From assembly GCA_030280995.1 (NCBI GenBank), contig JASXTE010000017.1, positions 22,312,998 through 22,376,997 of the forward strand: DNA of 64,000 nucleotides, in the 5' to 3' direction. Shown one piece after another: positions 46,132 through 58,500 of this stretch (positions within the stretch are counted from its first letter, which is position 1; each line of letters begins with the position of its first letter). This DNA comes from Hemileia vastatrix. Taxonomy: Eukaryota > Basidiomycota > Pucciniomycetes > Pucciniales > Zaghouaniaceae. Both the position numbers and the translations under genes were made by a program. A model generated the notes under the pieces. It worked only from the letters and a program-made list of their open reading frames with translations. It searched no databases and was not told the DNA's origin.

Positions 46132-47282
46132 TTACTTCAACTTTACACAATCTTCTAGCTTGTGCTTATCCCCACAATACATACATAACCCATTATTTTC
46201 TCGTCTCTTCCTCTCAGCTTCTTTAAGTTCCCATTTTGGATCCAGAAACTTACTGATATTGCCTGGGGTCGAGCTTTTTGCTTGAGGTTTGTCCTTTCCC
46301 TTATTGGGTTTGGATTGAGTCAAGGAGGATTGAGTTGTCCTTGGGTGTGAAGAAGGTCCCGATTTAAAATTTAGGCCTTGAGATTTGTTGGCGTATCGAT
46401 GATGTTGAAGTTTTCCTTGGTAAATGCCGTCGAGTTTGAGGGTTGGATCCATTAAATCCATTAAAGTAGTCATCTTCTGACCATAAAGATTTAATTGATC
46501 CAGAATCCTCAAAGGAAGTCCCGTTTTGAAATGATACTTGAGGGCAGAATCATTCCAACCTACTCGAGTTTGAAGTGATCTGAAGTTTGAGATATATTCA
46601 GAAGCTTTACCATTATCACTCATGCTGAGGAAATAAAGTTAAATTTCGGTGTTTTCAGTTTCATTAGGGTCACCGAACAACGTAAAAGTTGGTCTTCAAA
46701 CTTTTCCCAGTTATTAATGAGTAAGTGGGTTTCTGTTGAAGAAAGCATGAGAATATAAGGTTCAAACCACTTTGCTGCTTTTCCGGCTAGGAATGAAGAA
46801 GCCTAAACAACCTTTGATTGGTCGTTATTGAAGGTTCAAGGGTTTTTATGGAGCAGGAGCTTGCAGGTTTGCAAGAAGGGGCGCAATCTGTTTGGATGTT
46901 CTCCAACAAATTTATCAGGAAATTTCATGGAAGGAGTTTTGAATTTTGATCCCTCCAAAGACGTTGGATTTGAAAGGGTTTTCATGAAAAGTCTCATGAA
47001 GTCTTCCAGAGAATTAGATGGTCCAGGTTCCAAAGGTTGACCAGAAGGGTGAGTAGCAGGGGCAGATGGTGCCTCATGCATTGTATCCTCTCCTTCTTCT
47101 TCCTCACTAGAATCATCAAAATCCTGGGGGATGTCTTCTACAGATTGAACTGAGTGTCCCCGTTTGCTAAGGTCGAGAGGTTCCAGGGAGTAAGTGCGGG
47201 AAACAAGCCGTGTGGCTGTTGGCCTGCCTCTGGCGCGAGCCCTAGTAGTAGCGCCCGTAGGAGTGCGTTGAACAGGTGCCAT
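46132..47282 (-). pseudogene. RE-D gag
   Basis: ATG at 47282-47280. The N-terminal ORF (46836-47282, 148 codons) has an Arg-rich ARARGRPTATR motif with an AT-hook-like GRP, an acidic stretch (DDSSEEEEGED) and the capsid entry (FPDKFVGEHPNRLRPFLQTC). After a broken stretch, ORF 46132-46623 continues through the capsid (YISNFRSLQTRVGWND) to a basic linker and zinc knuckle C-x2-C-x3-H-x4-C (CMYCGDKHKLEDC), one residue shorter than the usual x4. Confidence 0.83.
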
Positions 47283-47358
47283 TTTTAAAGAATTTAAAAT
47301 ACCTGAAAAAGGACGTAGTAGTGCAAAAGAATGAGAACTGCGGAGAATTAAATTATAA

Positions 47359-48167
47359 TGTCACCAGATGGGCTACGCACAAGGTCAAGGTTGTTCCTGG
47401 GAAAGTGAGATGGAGGAAGGATTTAGAGACTTCTTCAAAGTACAGAGGAAATACTTGAGGAAGTGATTCAAAGATGACTTGAAGAAGAGCTACTGCTTCA
47501 AGATATGTTCAATAAGAATTATAATATAATTTAAAGGTAATATTAATATTCTTAAGATCTCACAAAGGGTTGGAAACTCAATAATTAAAGATTTAAGTTT
47601 TAAAAATGATTACTGAGAAAAATAAGGAAATGTACAATAATAATGATTTAACCTGAAGCTTAACCACTATTAATTATATATACCTTTTATAATTTAATTC
47701 TAAAGAAATATCAAACCAAAATTCAACCCCTTTTATATCCATTACTCCTCCTCACCTTGACCTCGTACCCATCCATCATTCCGCACACCACAGACCTCCA
47801 AAAATACACCCGTTACACTTGGACCCTCCTCACTAACATCTGTAAACCCTTTAATCCTCCACTCTCCATCCCGTCCATGCTCACTACCCCTGTTAATAAC
47901 CCACAGATACTTAATAAACGTTTAAGTGGCATATTGCATTAACTATTGCGCTGTGCGTCGCTTAGTGAAGAAAAGACTAAACACACTATTGAGAGATTGA
48001 CTAATTTAGATTTAAAGTTTAGATTAGCGCGGTTGAATAGTAAGTACACAAAGGAAAGTTGCAGTTGCTATGTAGAATTGTTTTCTGCGCTTCGAGTATG
48101 GATTTAGACCTCTGTATTATTGATTTAATGAGCTGCTTTTTCCTTGAGTGTCACGTGGTGCATGAAA
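47359..48167 (-). repeat. RE-D 5' LTR
   Basis: About 809 bp on the plus strand, TGTCACCAGATGGGC...GTCACGTGG, then ATGAA and RE-A.2 sequence (CAGCACCTAAGCATG). Contents agree with the 39711 LTR throughout. I see no TGG-type primer-binding site beside it. Confidence 0.82.
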
Positions 48168-48508
48168 ATGAACAGCACCTAAGCATGATGTGTTCAATTA
48201 TGCTTAAGGCCTTTGCTCTTCATGGTCCATTGAATGAATTTAAAAAGAATCTGAGGAAACAGCTCCTTGATGACCACTGGAAGATGTCTAGAATAATCAA
48301 GCACACTTTCAACACTCTGTCCCCGCTTCATCCACTTCTTCCCAAAAATTATTTTCTAATCCAGTTCCTGACCATTACAATCCATATACTTTTTCCAGCA
48401 GCCTACACCACAAGGAACACAGTTCTTTTTCCAATCCTAACAAAAAGCAAAAAGGCCAGCATAATCTGGACCAACCGCTGTAGGCTTCTTCTTCCAGAAT
48501 TTAAATAA
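48168..48508 (+). pseudogene. Antisense Zn2Cys6-like gene, RE-A.2 copy (3' part)
   Basis: Continuation of the gene cut at 39710: LSMMCSIMLKAFALHGPLNEF, then LRKQLLDDHWKMSRIIKHTF matching RE-A.1 4807-4945. Beyond that the frame differs from RE-A.1, so one of the two has shifted. Ends at a stop at 48506. Confidence 0.6.
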
Positions 48509-48599
48509 AGAAGAAATTAACAATTCACTAAATAGAGAACAATAATAATTAGCAGATATATATATATAAATATGTTTTATTCTGATTTTTGTTTTTGTT

Positions 48600-48668
48600 T
48601 TATTTGTGTTTTATTTTTATATTATTTTTATTTTATTTATATTATTATTTTTATTTTTCTTATTATTT

Positions 48669-48700
<32 letters not shown>

Positions 48701-48991
48701 TTTTATTTTTTTTTATTTTTATTTTTATTTTTATTTTTATTTTTTTATTTTTTATTTTTTTATTTTTTTTTTTATTTTTTTTTATTTTTATTTTTATTTT
48801 TATTTTTATTTTTATTTTTATTTTTATTTTTATTTTTATTTTTATTTTTATTTTTATTTTTATTTTTATTTTTATTTTTATTTTTATTTTTATTTTTATT
48901 TTTATTTTTATTTTTGTTTTTATTTTTATTTTTATTTTTATTTTTATTTTTATTTTTATTTTTATTTTTATTTTTATTTTTATTTTTATTT
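48600..48991. repeat. (ATTTTT)n array, RE-A.2 copy
   Basis: Irregular T-rich lead-in, then about 210 bp of pure ATTTTT units (48781-48991) with one G variant near 48916. Same flanks as the 1.6-kb array in RE-A.1. Three overlapping FYF/FIF-type ORFs arise from it and are not genes. Confidence 0.95.
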
Positions 48992-50219
48992 TTTACTTAA
49001 AATACTAACATACTAAAAAAAACTTAAAAATAATTAACCAAAATTACCCAAAAAATATGAGACCTGAGAAATTAAAATGAAATGAATTATAATAAGATGA
49101 GATAAATAATAATTATAAATGGTATGCCCCAGCCAATTGATGAGCTGATACCCTTATACCTTAACCACATCCAAGTGCACCTTGTTGTGGATACACCTTT
49201 AAATAACTTTTAAATGAATTGAAATAAAAATTTAATGAAGAAAAATAATATCAATAAAGAAAAGATGAAATAAATAGAAAAAAAAGAAAATAATAAAAAA
49301 ATGAGATAGAGATAAAAAAGAAAATAGCATTGCCCATCCAATTGATGAGCCTTTCCCCACCAATGCTTGTCCTCATCCAGGTGACCCTGATGTGGTGAGA
49401 CCATATAATATAATTTGTAATTTTTCTGCTTTTATATCCTAATAACCACCATAAAAAATTAAAAGAAAAAAAGAGAAAAAAGAAAATAATCTAAAACTAC
49501 TATCTAACACAACCAAAGACACAAAAATCAAAGAAGGAAAAAGGAAAAAAAACCAGCTCCATAGAAAGTCCAGTCCAAGGAAATGATCACTGGGTGGGCT
49601 TCCTCCAATAAGTAAAAATGATAGGAGACTACCAGTGATCTACCACCAATTTAAATAGAGCAAAGAAGCCAGTACCAAGCCAGTACGCCAGTTTAAAGTC
49701 ATAGTTAACTTGAAAGCTGAACTACAAAAATCAGAACTAGGATTCAACTAGGACAAAGAAAATACTTGAAACCATAATTGTGGGGTAACTGTTCTACAGA
49801 GCTGCTAACCCATCAGTTACCCCTACACTTGCTAAAATAAAATCTAGGAGCCCCCCCCCTGGGTTCCTTCTAGTAAAAACCCAACATCCAACCCAATAAA
49901 CCAACCAATAAGAGTGAAGAGTCCGGCACTTGAAGACCAAAAGAATTTCAAGTTTAAAGTCATAGAGGACTAAAATCTGTGAAGAGAGACCAATACAAGG
50001 GTTCAACCAAATTAAGAGAAGGGGATGGAAACAGAAAATCTGGGGTGACTGTTCTACAGAGCAGCCAACTCATTGGTTACCCCCACACTTTACAAAATAC
50101 AATCTAGAAGCCCCACCCATTGGTACCTTATAACAAAAAAAATTTTCAACAAAACAGATTCATAGAAGCACCAAAAACCAAAATTAAAGAATGGTCCATA
50201 GTTTATCCTTATTGCAGAG
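48992..50219 (-). other. RE-A.2 region between hexamer array and pol
   Basis: Non-coding; same order as 6848-8061. Holds the duplicated CAGCCAATTGATGAG segments (about 49130 and 49335) and two GGGGTAACTG hairpin modules, of which 49782-49823 has a perfect 10-bp stem. This would be the 3' untranslated part of the sense transcript. Confidence 0.7.
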
Positions 50220-51626
50220 TCAATCTTCTTCACTTCTAGTGCCTCTTGGGTAAAATCTCTTCACCTGATCAGCAGCCACTCTCTTCTTTAAGACTGCACC
50301 ATCTAACTCCTCCAAAACATAAGAAACTCTAGAAACCTGAGATCTGACTCTGTAAGGCTCATTCCATCTGTAAGCAAACATTTTTCCCCACTGACTCTCC
50401 AAACGTCTATTATACACCAAAACCAAACAACCAGGTTTCAAGGGATTCCTGAGTCTATGAGCCAACTTCTTGTCCCAGTATCTGACTGATTGATTTCTTT
50501 TCTTCATCATTCTAGAGTATGATTCTCTTGACATTGCTTTCTACATTCCATCTGTTTCATCCTGGCATAGAGCAAATCTTCTGTTGAGCACACATCATAC
50601 CAATTAATTCCAAGAAAAGAGACAGCTTCCAAATCCACTGGTAGAACAGCTTTCTGCCCAAACACTAATTTATAAGGAGAATAGCCAGCTGTCCTTTTCA
50701 CAGTGACCCTATCTGCAAATAACACCAAAGGTACATAATGCCTCCACTTTCCAGCACTATCTCCACAAATTTTCACCAAAGCATTCTTGATAACTTGATG
50801 GCCTCTTTTAACCATAACTTTAGCTTCAGGATAATAAGGTGTAGCCACTCTGACTTTAGAACCAATACTTGCCACAACTTTAAAATTCAGCTCCAAACTC
50901 TGGCCCACATTCAACAATCACCAACTTCATCAACCCATACCTAAACACCCATTCCTTCTTGAAAAATTCTGCCTAATTTTTGGCAGTCAAATTAACCAGA
51001 GGTACTGCCTCAAACTAACCAGACAAATTATCCCTGGAAACAATCAAGTATTTATACCTGCCCTCTTTAATATGGAAAGCATCAAAACTTACTCTTCTAA
51101 ACACAGTTGATTCACCAGTAGCACGGCTAACCTCTTTAGGTTTTAAGCAACTTCTTCTTTGACATTCTTCACAAGACTGAACCCAACTCTGTACAGCCAA
51201 CTTCATACCTGGCCACCAAAATCTATCATCTACTGTCATATAAGTCTCCCCAAAGCCTCTATGACCAAAGTCTTCATGCAAAGACTTCAACACCAACTCC
51301 TGCCCCCTCTTCTGAGTCACCACTACTTGAGGATTTGGATGTCTCCTCCTCATAAAACTCCTTCATGACACATAAAAGCCAGGATACTTCTTCTTGATTT
51401 TCACCCAAGTATCATCATCACAAATATCTGGCCTCTCCAAGGTTAACATATATTCAACCATAGTAAAATAAAACCCAGTCTGACCCCAGTTCTCATCTTC
51501 AAAATCCAACAAAACAACATCCAAGGGTAAAATTCTGTCATCAAAATCACCAGTGTAAACATGAGCCACTTTACCAGCCCAACCAGGACACCAATCCCTA
51601 AACTTTAGTACATCATTTTCTTCCAC
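50220..51626 (-). pseudogene. RE-A.2 integrase
   Basis: Better preserved than in RE-A.1. ORF 51015-51353 gives the zinc-binding part (LHEDFGHRGFG, then CEECQRRS: H, H, C-x2-C) and the start of the core (SFDAFHIKEG). ORF 50507-50917 continues the core (ATPYYPEAKVMVKRG, TAGYSPYKLVFGQ). ORF 50220-50534 is the C-terminal part with RWNEPYRVRSQ, GPY/F-like with Glu for Gly. Upstream ORF 51363-51626 is the linker (VAHVYTGDFDDR, DICDDDTWVKIKKKYPGFY). Frameshifts separate the pieces. Confidence 0.85.
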
Positions 51627-51642
51627 TGAATCTTAAGAGAAT

Positions 51643-52300
51643 TCAGTTAACAAACAAAAACACCATTTTCCAATTTTGAGCCATCCCAAACAACAGCCCC
51701 ATATTTATCAACAAAAACATCCTGATCACCAGAATCAAGATCAGAACCTGCCAGTTTATCCTCTTGGTGGAGGAGAGAAAAATCTTCCAGTTTAGCCTCA
51801 TGGGGGAGAAGAGAGAAATCATCAGCACCCTTTGTGCTGGCCCTAACCACTGGGAAATCTTCATCAACCTCTTCAGAGTCTGAATCTTGATTTGTAGGTG
51901 GTCTCCTTGATAATCCATCAGGCATTGTAAATGTTTTTCCAGGTTTGTGCACCAGGTCAAAAGAAAAATGCTGAATAAATGTCACCCACCTAGTCATTGG
52001 AGCATTTGGAAGACTAGGTGTATTTATGATTTGAACCAGAGATTTTGCATCCATTTGCAGCTCAAAATGCTGCCCCCACAAAACAGTTTGTAGCTTCTTC
52101 AAAATTTTTGTTACACCAAAAAATTCCAACTTAAGTTAAGAATATCTATATTCAACCTCATTAAATACCACTGACTCATACCTTACTGGCCTACCCTCCC
52201 AGTTTTATTTTTCTGAGACAACACAGCACCAGCAGCAATATAACTAGAGTCCACTTCCAGATAAATTTTTCAATCTCCCACTCCATAATCCATCTTTTGA
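51643..52300 (-). pseudogene. RE-A.2 RNase H and repeat linker
   Basis: ORF 51647-52129 covers the RNase H C-terminal half (LVHKPGKTFTMPDGLSRR) and the linker, with about two copies of the DDFSLLPHEAKL repeat (four in RE-A.1). The N-terminal RNase H part (KIYLEVDSSYIAAGAVL) is at about 52180-52275 in another frame. Confidence 0.8.
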
Positions 52301-53679
52301 AGAATAAAATCTTCACCTACCACCTTTTTCAACATCTGAAAAGCCACTTCACACTCTTCAGTCAATACCCACTCTGCATCTTTCCTGGTCAGCTGCCTTA
52401 AAGGTGAATCCAAAAAAGGAAAATCTTTAATAAAAATTCTGACATACACACAAACCCTCAAAAATCCCCTTACTTCAGTAGTATTTTTAGGCCTTGGCCA
52501 TGACTGAATTTTATTAACTTTTTTCTTTGTCATAATCCTTCCCTCCTTACATACTAAATGACCCAGAATTTTCAGAGCAGGAACACAACAGCAAAACTTT
52601 GACCCAGAAATGGTCAAACAAGCCTCTTCAATCCTAAACAATACTCTCTCTAGAGTAATTGCATATTCCCAAACAAATCACCTTATAAATGAGTTCTCCT
52701 TCAGCACTGAATTTCCATAATCAGTGGATTTTCCTTTGATTCCACCATCATCAATAAAAATACCAGCATGAGTAGGAGCCTCATCATGTAGAATACAAGC
52801 AATTTGTGCTTGATATACTGCTACTGAATTATTTTCTCCTTGAGGCAGCCTAGTGAGCTGAAATCTTCCCAGAGGAGTCTCAAACTTTGTAAGTGGCTGT
52901 GAATCAGTGTGAATTTCCTTTTCATCATATTCACCCATAATATCTCCTATACAATAACACACCCTTCCTGAAAAAGCTTCCACAAAGTCCTCTACACTTG
53001 GTGGCATCCCAGCATCCTTGATAGTGACTCTATTCAAGGCTCTAAGATAATGCAACAACCTTAGCTTCCCATTCTGCTTCTTTACACAGAAGACTGTACT
53101 TGAGTAAGTAGATGTTGATCTTTTGTATAAACCGGTCCTGACTCTTTCACTAACAATATCTACAAAATCATCCCTAATAGCATCTGGAATTGGAATAGGT
53201 TTGATCTGCCAAGGTTTGTGACAAACTACAGGAATCAAGTAAATTTCCCCATAAGAGTGTTTCAACACACCCCTTTCCTCCTCAAAAAATTCCACCACTT
53301 TCTCCCTCAGCACAATAATTTGAAACAACAACTTCTTCTCCTTATCAAAAAACCACCTATCAGGACCAAAATTAACAACCTTCACCCTTTCCACAGTCAC
53401 CCTAGCAGTTTCCACAAAATCTGGAGGTTTCTTCACCAGAGGAGTACAGTACAGATCTCTTGAAAAAGGAGGATTCAAACCTAGTCCCATAGGCTCATTG
53501 ACAGGCCTAATCTTCTGCGCTACCTTTTTATACTTTGCAGCTCCACCTTCAGCTTGAGGGATCTTCAGGACATCTTCACCACCAGACCTGGAACAAAAAC
53601 TAAGGGTTTCCCCATTGCTCACATGTGTGGCCAAGGTAGTGTTTTTGAAAGGTGTAGAAGAAACCCTAGTGGTGCACAA
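52270..53679 (-). pseudogene. RE-A.2 reverse transcriptase
   Basis: ORF 52678-53679 (333 codons) holds the RT N-terminus and palm: KPIPIPDAIRDDFVDIV, STVFCVKKQNGKLRLLHYLRALN, TPLGRFQLTRLPQG and the catalytic FIDD box near its end, so both active-site Asp are present. The thumb/connection is in ORF 52270-52641 (KILGHLVCKEGRIM, TEVRGFLRVCVYVRIFIKDF). This is the only RT of the RE-A family in the window with its palm, since RE-A.1 deleted it. Palm positions differ from the usual VHDLQ form (LLHYLRALN), possibly a mutation. Confidence 0.88.
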
Positions 53680-54588
53680 TTAGAAGCACTTACATTTATT
53701 CCCCAATCTCACCACTCCAAAACTTCTCCGCAATTCCACATCTTCATCCTCACTTCCATCTTCTAAATCTCAAATCTTGATTCATCTTCTGAATTCCATC
53801 TTATAAAATTTTGCAGTTTATCCTCATGCTGAAGGCCCAAAAATTGATCTTGCTGATCTTCTTTCTTCAAAAATTTGTGCAGTTTAACCTCATTCTGTAG
53901 GCCCAAAAATTGATCTTGATGATCTTCACAAAAATAATTCTTTTTTTCTTTCTTTATTAACTTCAGATTTTTTTCTTGATTTTCTTCAGTTATCTTGAAA
54001 TTTTTATCTTCTTTTGTTGAGTTTTCTTCCATGCTAAAAACATAACAAGGCGTTTCCCCAAACCTCACAGACATGGCCAAGGTAATTTTTTTGAAATGTG
54101 TAGAAGAAACCCAAGCGGTGCACAATTGGGAGGACTACCTTTTAGACCCCAATCTCACCACTCTACATCTTTTCCGCATATCTTTCAATAAATATATATA
54201 ACCAATCTTCTTTTTTGAGCTTGAATTAAAAATAATTGAAAATATTGAGAGAGAACAGATACTTGATAAAAAACATGAAGAACACTTGCAGAGAAGAGAA
54301 ACATTAAAAGAGAAAGTTGAAAATCCACTTGGTATATCTCCAAGGGAGCTCACCTACTACAACCTGGGATTTTCTCATCTTGGGGAGAGGTTGTAGCACT
54401 TGGGTGATCAGCCCTCATCACTCTAAAAAAGACAGACTTTCACTAGAGCCTGAGCCACACTCCAAAAAACCAGAGGCAGCACCCACTTCTCTTCTTTTAC
54501 CACAAAAATCCATGCACTGGCACATTGGAGACAAAGAAGGCCTGGTCTCCCAACCATCCCAAACTGATTTTGTTCATTAACTGAATAA
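53610..54588 (-). pseudogene. RE-A.2 linker before RT, then break
   Basis: ORF 53763-54125 has two full units of the DQFLGLQHEDKL-type repeat (four in RE-A.1) between the two copies of the 140-bp direct repeat. Homology to RE-A.1 continues to ACCATCC at about 54563 and ends before the protease. Beyond this nothing matches RE-A. Confidence 0.75.
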
Positions 54589-54859
54589 TCATTTCAATGT
54601 GGTTATAGGTGGAGTTCAATTTGTTTTCCAAGAATTCAAGAGCATGATTTTAGGAGGATGAAATAGTGCTGTAAATATGGCAAAGGCACAAGAAGATTTG
54701 CGTTGAATGACTGAGGGAAGGGGTCTGGGAACCCATCCTAAGGAAGTGTATTTTTCAAAACCTTGGGATAGAATAAAATTAGGAATAATTAAATAAAAGA
54801 AATAAATGATGATGAACTTACTTGCTAGTAAATTCAAAGGCTGCATAGAAGGTGAAAGC
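54589..54859. other. Unexplained segment beyond the RE-A.2 break
   Basis: About 270 bp that match nothing else in the window to my eye. A 76-codon minus-strand ORF (54616-54846) is open but I recognise nothing in it. It could be the flank of a deletion or part of another repeat. Confidence 0.4.
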
Positions 54860-55533
54860 TGTCAGCCTAGGTATCTCCAGGACTGAGTAATTCTTATGTT
54901 TAAAATAAGTTAAGCTTGAATACATTAAGCTTATATCTTAAAAATAAGGTTAAAACACTTATATATATCTTTATAATACATATATATATAGATATTATAC
55001 TATTATATAACTTATAGTAATTTAAATAGCTTATTCATAGCCTATTATTACTTATTAAGGTGTTAATGGAGTCATAATATATTTATCTTAAGTGATATTA
55101 AGTAATTATTGACATACATAAGCTTATACGTATACATAAATCTCATATTTAGTGAAATATGCAGTATATAATGAATATTTAGGTCTATAAGTGGGTTTTA
55201 GCCTCTTAATATCCTATAAACTTTGTTTTTCTGCTTATTTTATGTCATATGGACGTATTCAGTGGCTTCTCAACGCCTACAGAAGCATATACATCTATTT
55301 CAGGTGCATGTACTCAGTTTGGACAACTTAATCTGTTTCCTTGGATGGATCTTCACAGATTTATGGGTTGGGAGGCCACTTCTAGGTTAATATGGATGCT
55401 TTGGGATGTTATTAGGAGCTTGGAGATTTAATCATTCTCCTTTATATGCTTTGGGTTTCATTTTATTCCTTTTGGATTAGTTACTTTACCTGTTTCTTTA
55501 TGGTATCCACTTTTATCTGGATTTTCTATTTAT
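54860..55533 (+). repeat. Older RE-B-type LTR fragment
   Basis: Starts TGTCAGCCTAGGTATCTCC and follows the RE-B LTR with clear divergence until CTATTTAT, where PAL-2 begins. The remaining about 500 bp are not in the window. An alternative short ORF (55249-55431, MDVFSGFSTPTEAY) is open here but not in the younger LTRs. Confidence 0.85.
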
Positions 55534-58500
55534 CACCACGGGAAATCTAGGGGTGAATTGCTAGCAATCCCCTCTCTTGAAATTTAGAGTGTCCCTTAAA
55601 TATGCCAGGTTTATGAATACTTTATAAACATAAGTAAATTAGAGTTAGATTTACATTTATTCTCAGATTGAATATAGACAGAATATCAACTGATTCCAAA
55701 TTATGCACAAGTTGATCCTCCAGAACTTGATTTTGGTCCTCTGATGAGCACAAATTGAGCACAAATTGATCTAACCTAAGCTTATGCATATATAATAATT
55801 CAGAATACTTGCTCTATGAAATTTGATAATAAAATAAAATATTGATGAATTTATATAAAAAAATTATTATGTAAGATATTAAATTATAAATTTAGGCATA
55901 ATAGGTGGGCACTTAATAGAACTTAATTATACTATGTGACACCTTAATACTGTATCACACAGTTTGAAACATTTAAAACAAAATGAGTCATGATGGGCAA
56001 TGAAATTGCTTGGACAGACACTTTCAAAATTAATACTGACCATAATACACAAGTATGAAACCTTGGCATCTATCCAATAAAAGATTTTCCTTCTGATAAA
56101 TGGATTTTTCTCAGTTAATACCTGCTAAAAAGTGTCCTTCTGAGGTTTGTCTGACCTTCAGGGGGGTAATTTGGCCACATCACACTACTTCTATTTCTAT
56201 GATTGACCAAAACATCATCCTCATTCCCATCTAAAGAGTTGATCTCATCTGACTGTGGCTGATCAAAGGGGTCCACCACAAGTTTAGCCAAAATTTTGGT
56301 GAACACTTTTTTGATGGATAGTGACTAACTGGTCCTTTCCAAAATTGTCCACCACAAGTTAGGATAAACTTCAGGAGGATAAATTTATTATGAATACCAA
56401 ATTAACTGAAGAATACTTTTGCCCTAGCTACTCTGCATCATAAAAGTGTCCAACTGAGGTTTAGCCATAATTCAGGTAGACACTTTTGGAAAGGCACAGT
56501 CTGATGGGTTTAATATCTATATATGGCAATAAGTATCAGTTTTTTATCAACATGGAACTAGAATTAATTTAATATGGCCAAAGTGTCCACCTGAAGTTTG
56601 GCCAAAATACAGGTGGAAATTTTTATGAGGATTACTTGATCAAATGAAGAAGACTTTCAATTACTTTCCATCATAAAATTTTCAAACTTAAGTTTATCAA
56701 AAATTGTGGTGACACTTTTTCCAGATCCAGTCATATGGGATCAACTCTCTATATGGCAATGAGAATCAATTTTTAGTCAATCATGGCATTAGAATTAATT
56801 TTATATGGAAAAACTTTCCACCTGATTTTTGGCCAAAAATAAGTTGGAAATGTTTATGAGGAATACTAGATTAACTAAAGAAGACTTGCACCCTACTACT
56901 GTCCATCATAAAAGTGTCCACCAGAAGAATTGTCAAACTTGTGGTTGACACCTTAGGCCTGGTCTGGCCATATGGGATCAATTCCGCATATGAAAATGAG
57001 GATGTAATTTGGTCAATCATGGTACTAGAAGTAATTTGATATAGACAAATTGTCCAACTAAATATTGGAAAAAAATCAGTTGAAAAATTCATTTAGTTTT
57101 TCAAAAAATCAAATTAAGTACAATTTAATCCCTGATGGTGCCCATTTTATCCAACACCTCTTCTGAGCCTTAATAGTAGGCATTTAGCTTGATTTTTTAA
57201 TTTCATATAAAATCCCTTTTATTCAACATATTTCTTTTTATCTCTTTTTTTTCTTTAAGATATCAATTAATTTTATGTAAAACAAATCATTTTCATAATT
57301 TTTTACCTGTATTTAATAGAATTATTAAAGGTTTAACATCACCCTGTAATCATTTGGCACATGTTTTTTTGCTATACTAATAAAAATAATAATATACTGG
57401 TAACATAAAATTGATCAAATGATAAAATATTAATAAAACAGAAAGATCAAATACCAGTGGATATGTTTTAAAAAAATACCTGTTGCACTGAAGAAGAGCT
57501 GCACCCTAGATACTCACCATCAAAAAAGTGTCCAGAACAAGTTCGGCCGAACTTGTGCTGGACACTTTTGGTCAGTTACAGTCATATGAGATCAATTCTC
57601 GCTATGGCAATGAAAAAAATTTTTTGGATAAAAAACTTCACTAGAAGTAGTTTTACATAGCCAAATTTTCTACCTAGATTTCATCCAAACCACAGGTGCA
57701 CAATTTTTTATCTTTGAAAAAAAGTCAATTTAGTACAATTTATCCCTGATGGCTCTCATTGGCTTCAACACCTCTACTGGCCTTTGATAGTAGGAATATT
57801 ACTTGGATTTCTTTTTTTATATTTGATCCCTTTAACTTAATTTTTTATTGCTAATATTGCTTTTGGATATCAATTAATAATTTTTCAAATAAACTATTTT
57901 CATATTTTTATACATTTATTTAATAATATTATAAATGGCATAACATCACCTGGTATGCATTTGGCACATGAGTTTTTTCTATACTTATAAAATCAATAAT
58001 ATAATGGCGACCAAAAATTAATCAAATGATATTAATGAGTGAGGAACAAATATAAAATACCAGTAGACATGTTTGTAAGAAATACTAGATGAACTGAAGA
58101 AAAATTCTACCCTAGCTACTCTCCATTATAAAAGTGTCCAGCACAAGTTTGGCCAAATTTGTGCTGGACACTTATGGTCAGGTGCAGTCAGATGGGAGCA
58201 ATTCTCTCTATTGAAATGAAGATAAATTTTTGATATAAAATTACACTAGAAGTAGTTTGATATGGCAAAATTTTCATGCTGAAGTTTTGGTAAAGCTCAA
58301 GTGAATTTTTTTTTTATTTTTACAAAAAAGAAAATTTAGTGCAAGTTTAGCCCTGATTGTTCTAATTTAATTCAACATCTCTTTTTTCTGTTTATGGCAG
58401 GAATTTAACTTGGATTTTAATTTTCATCTTTGATTTCTTTTATTTTACTTTATTCCTCTCATATTGCTTTTGGATAGAAGTTTATTTTTTGTAAAATAAA

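Larger units (their letters stand above)
39711..48167 (-). mobile_element. RE-D: third Ty3/Gypsy chromovirus, inside RE-A.2
   Basis: Minus-strand element with LTRs of about 810 bp (39711 to about 40521, and 47359 to about 48167). ATGAA lies on both sides (39706-39710 and 48168-48172), a likely 5-bp target duplication. Gag begins at 47282 and the chromodomain ends near 42475. About 1.95 kb between the chromodomain and 3' LTR holds an antisense gene and a C-poor tract. Many frameshifts, YLEN in place of Y-x-DD in RT, and DPG in the protease mark it as dead. The exact inner LTR edge is uncertain because the two LTRs diverge there. Confidence 0.88.
890..54588 (-). mobile_element. RE-A.2: outer Ty3/Gypsy element, fragmented host of the nest
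   Basis: This is a minus-strand LTR retrotransposon whose pieces are separated by later insertions: 890-1319, 23995-24123, 26557-27237, 37353-39710 and 48168-54588. Joined on paper, the pieces follow the same order as RE-A.1: 3' LTR, purine tract, long 3' region with an antisense ORF, an ATTTTT array, integrase, RNase H, RT. The coding part stops abruptly at about 54588, just before the protease, so protease, gag and the 5' LTR are missing. Everything between 1320 and 48167 that is not one of these pieces is a later insertion. The family assignment is firm from the RT and integrase motifs; the absolute age is not known. Confidence 0.85.

Noticed and set aside
48572..49016. Three overlapping 136-142 codon ORFs of FLFLFL/FIFIFI/FYFYFY type
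   Set aside because: They are the ATTTTT array read in three frames; no start context and no non-repetitive part.
55249..55431. 60-codon ORF MDVFSGFSTPTEAY in the older RE-B-type LTR as a gene
   Set aside because: The same frame has early stops in all three younger LTRs, and no family is recognised.
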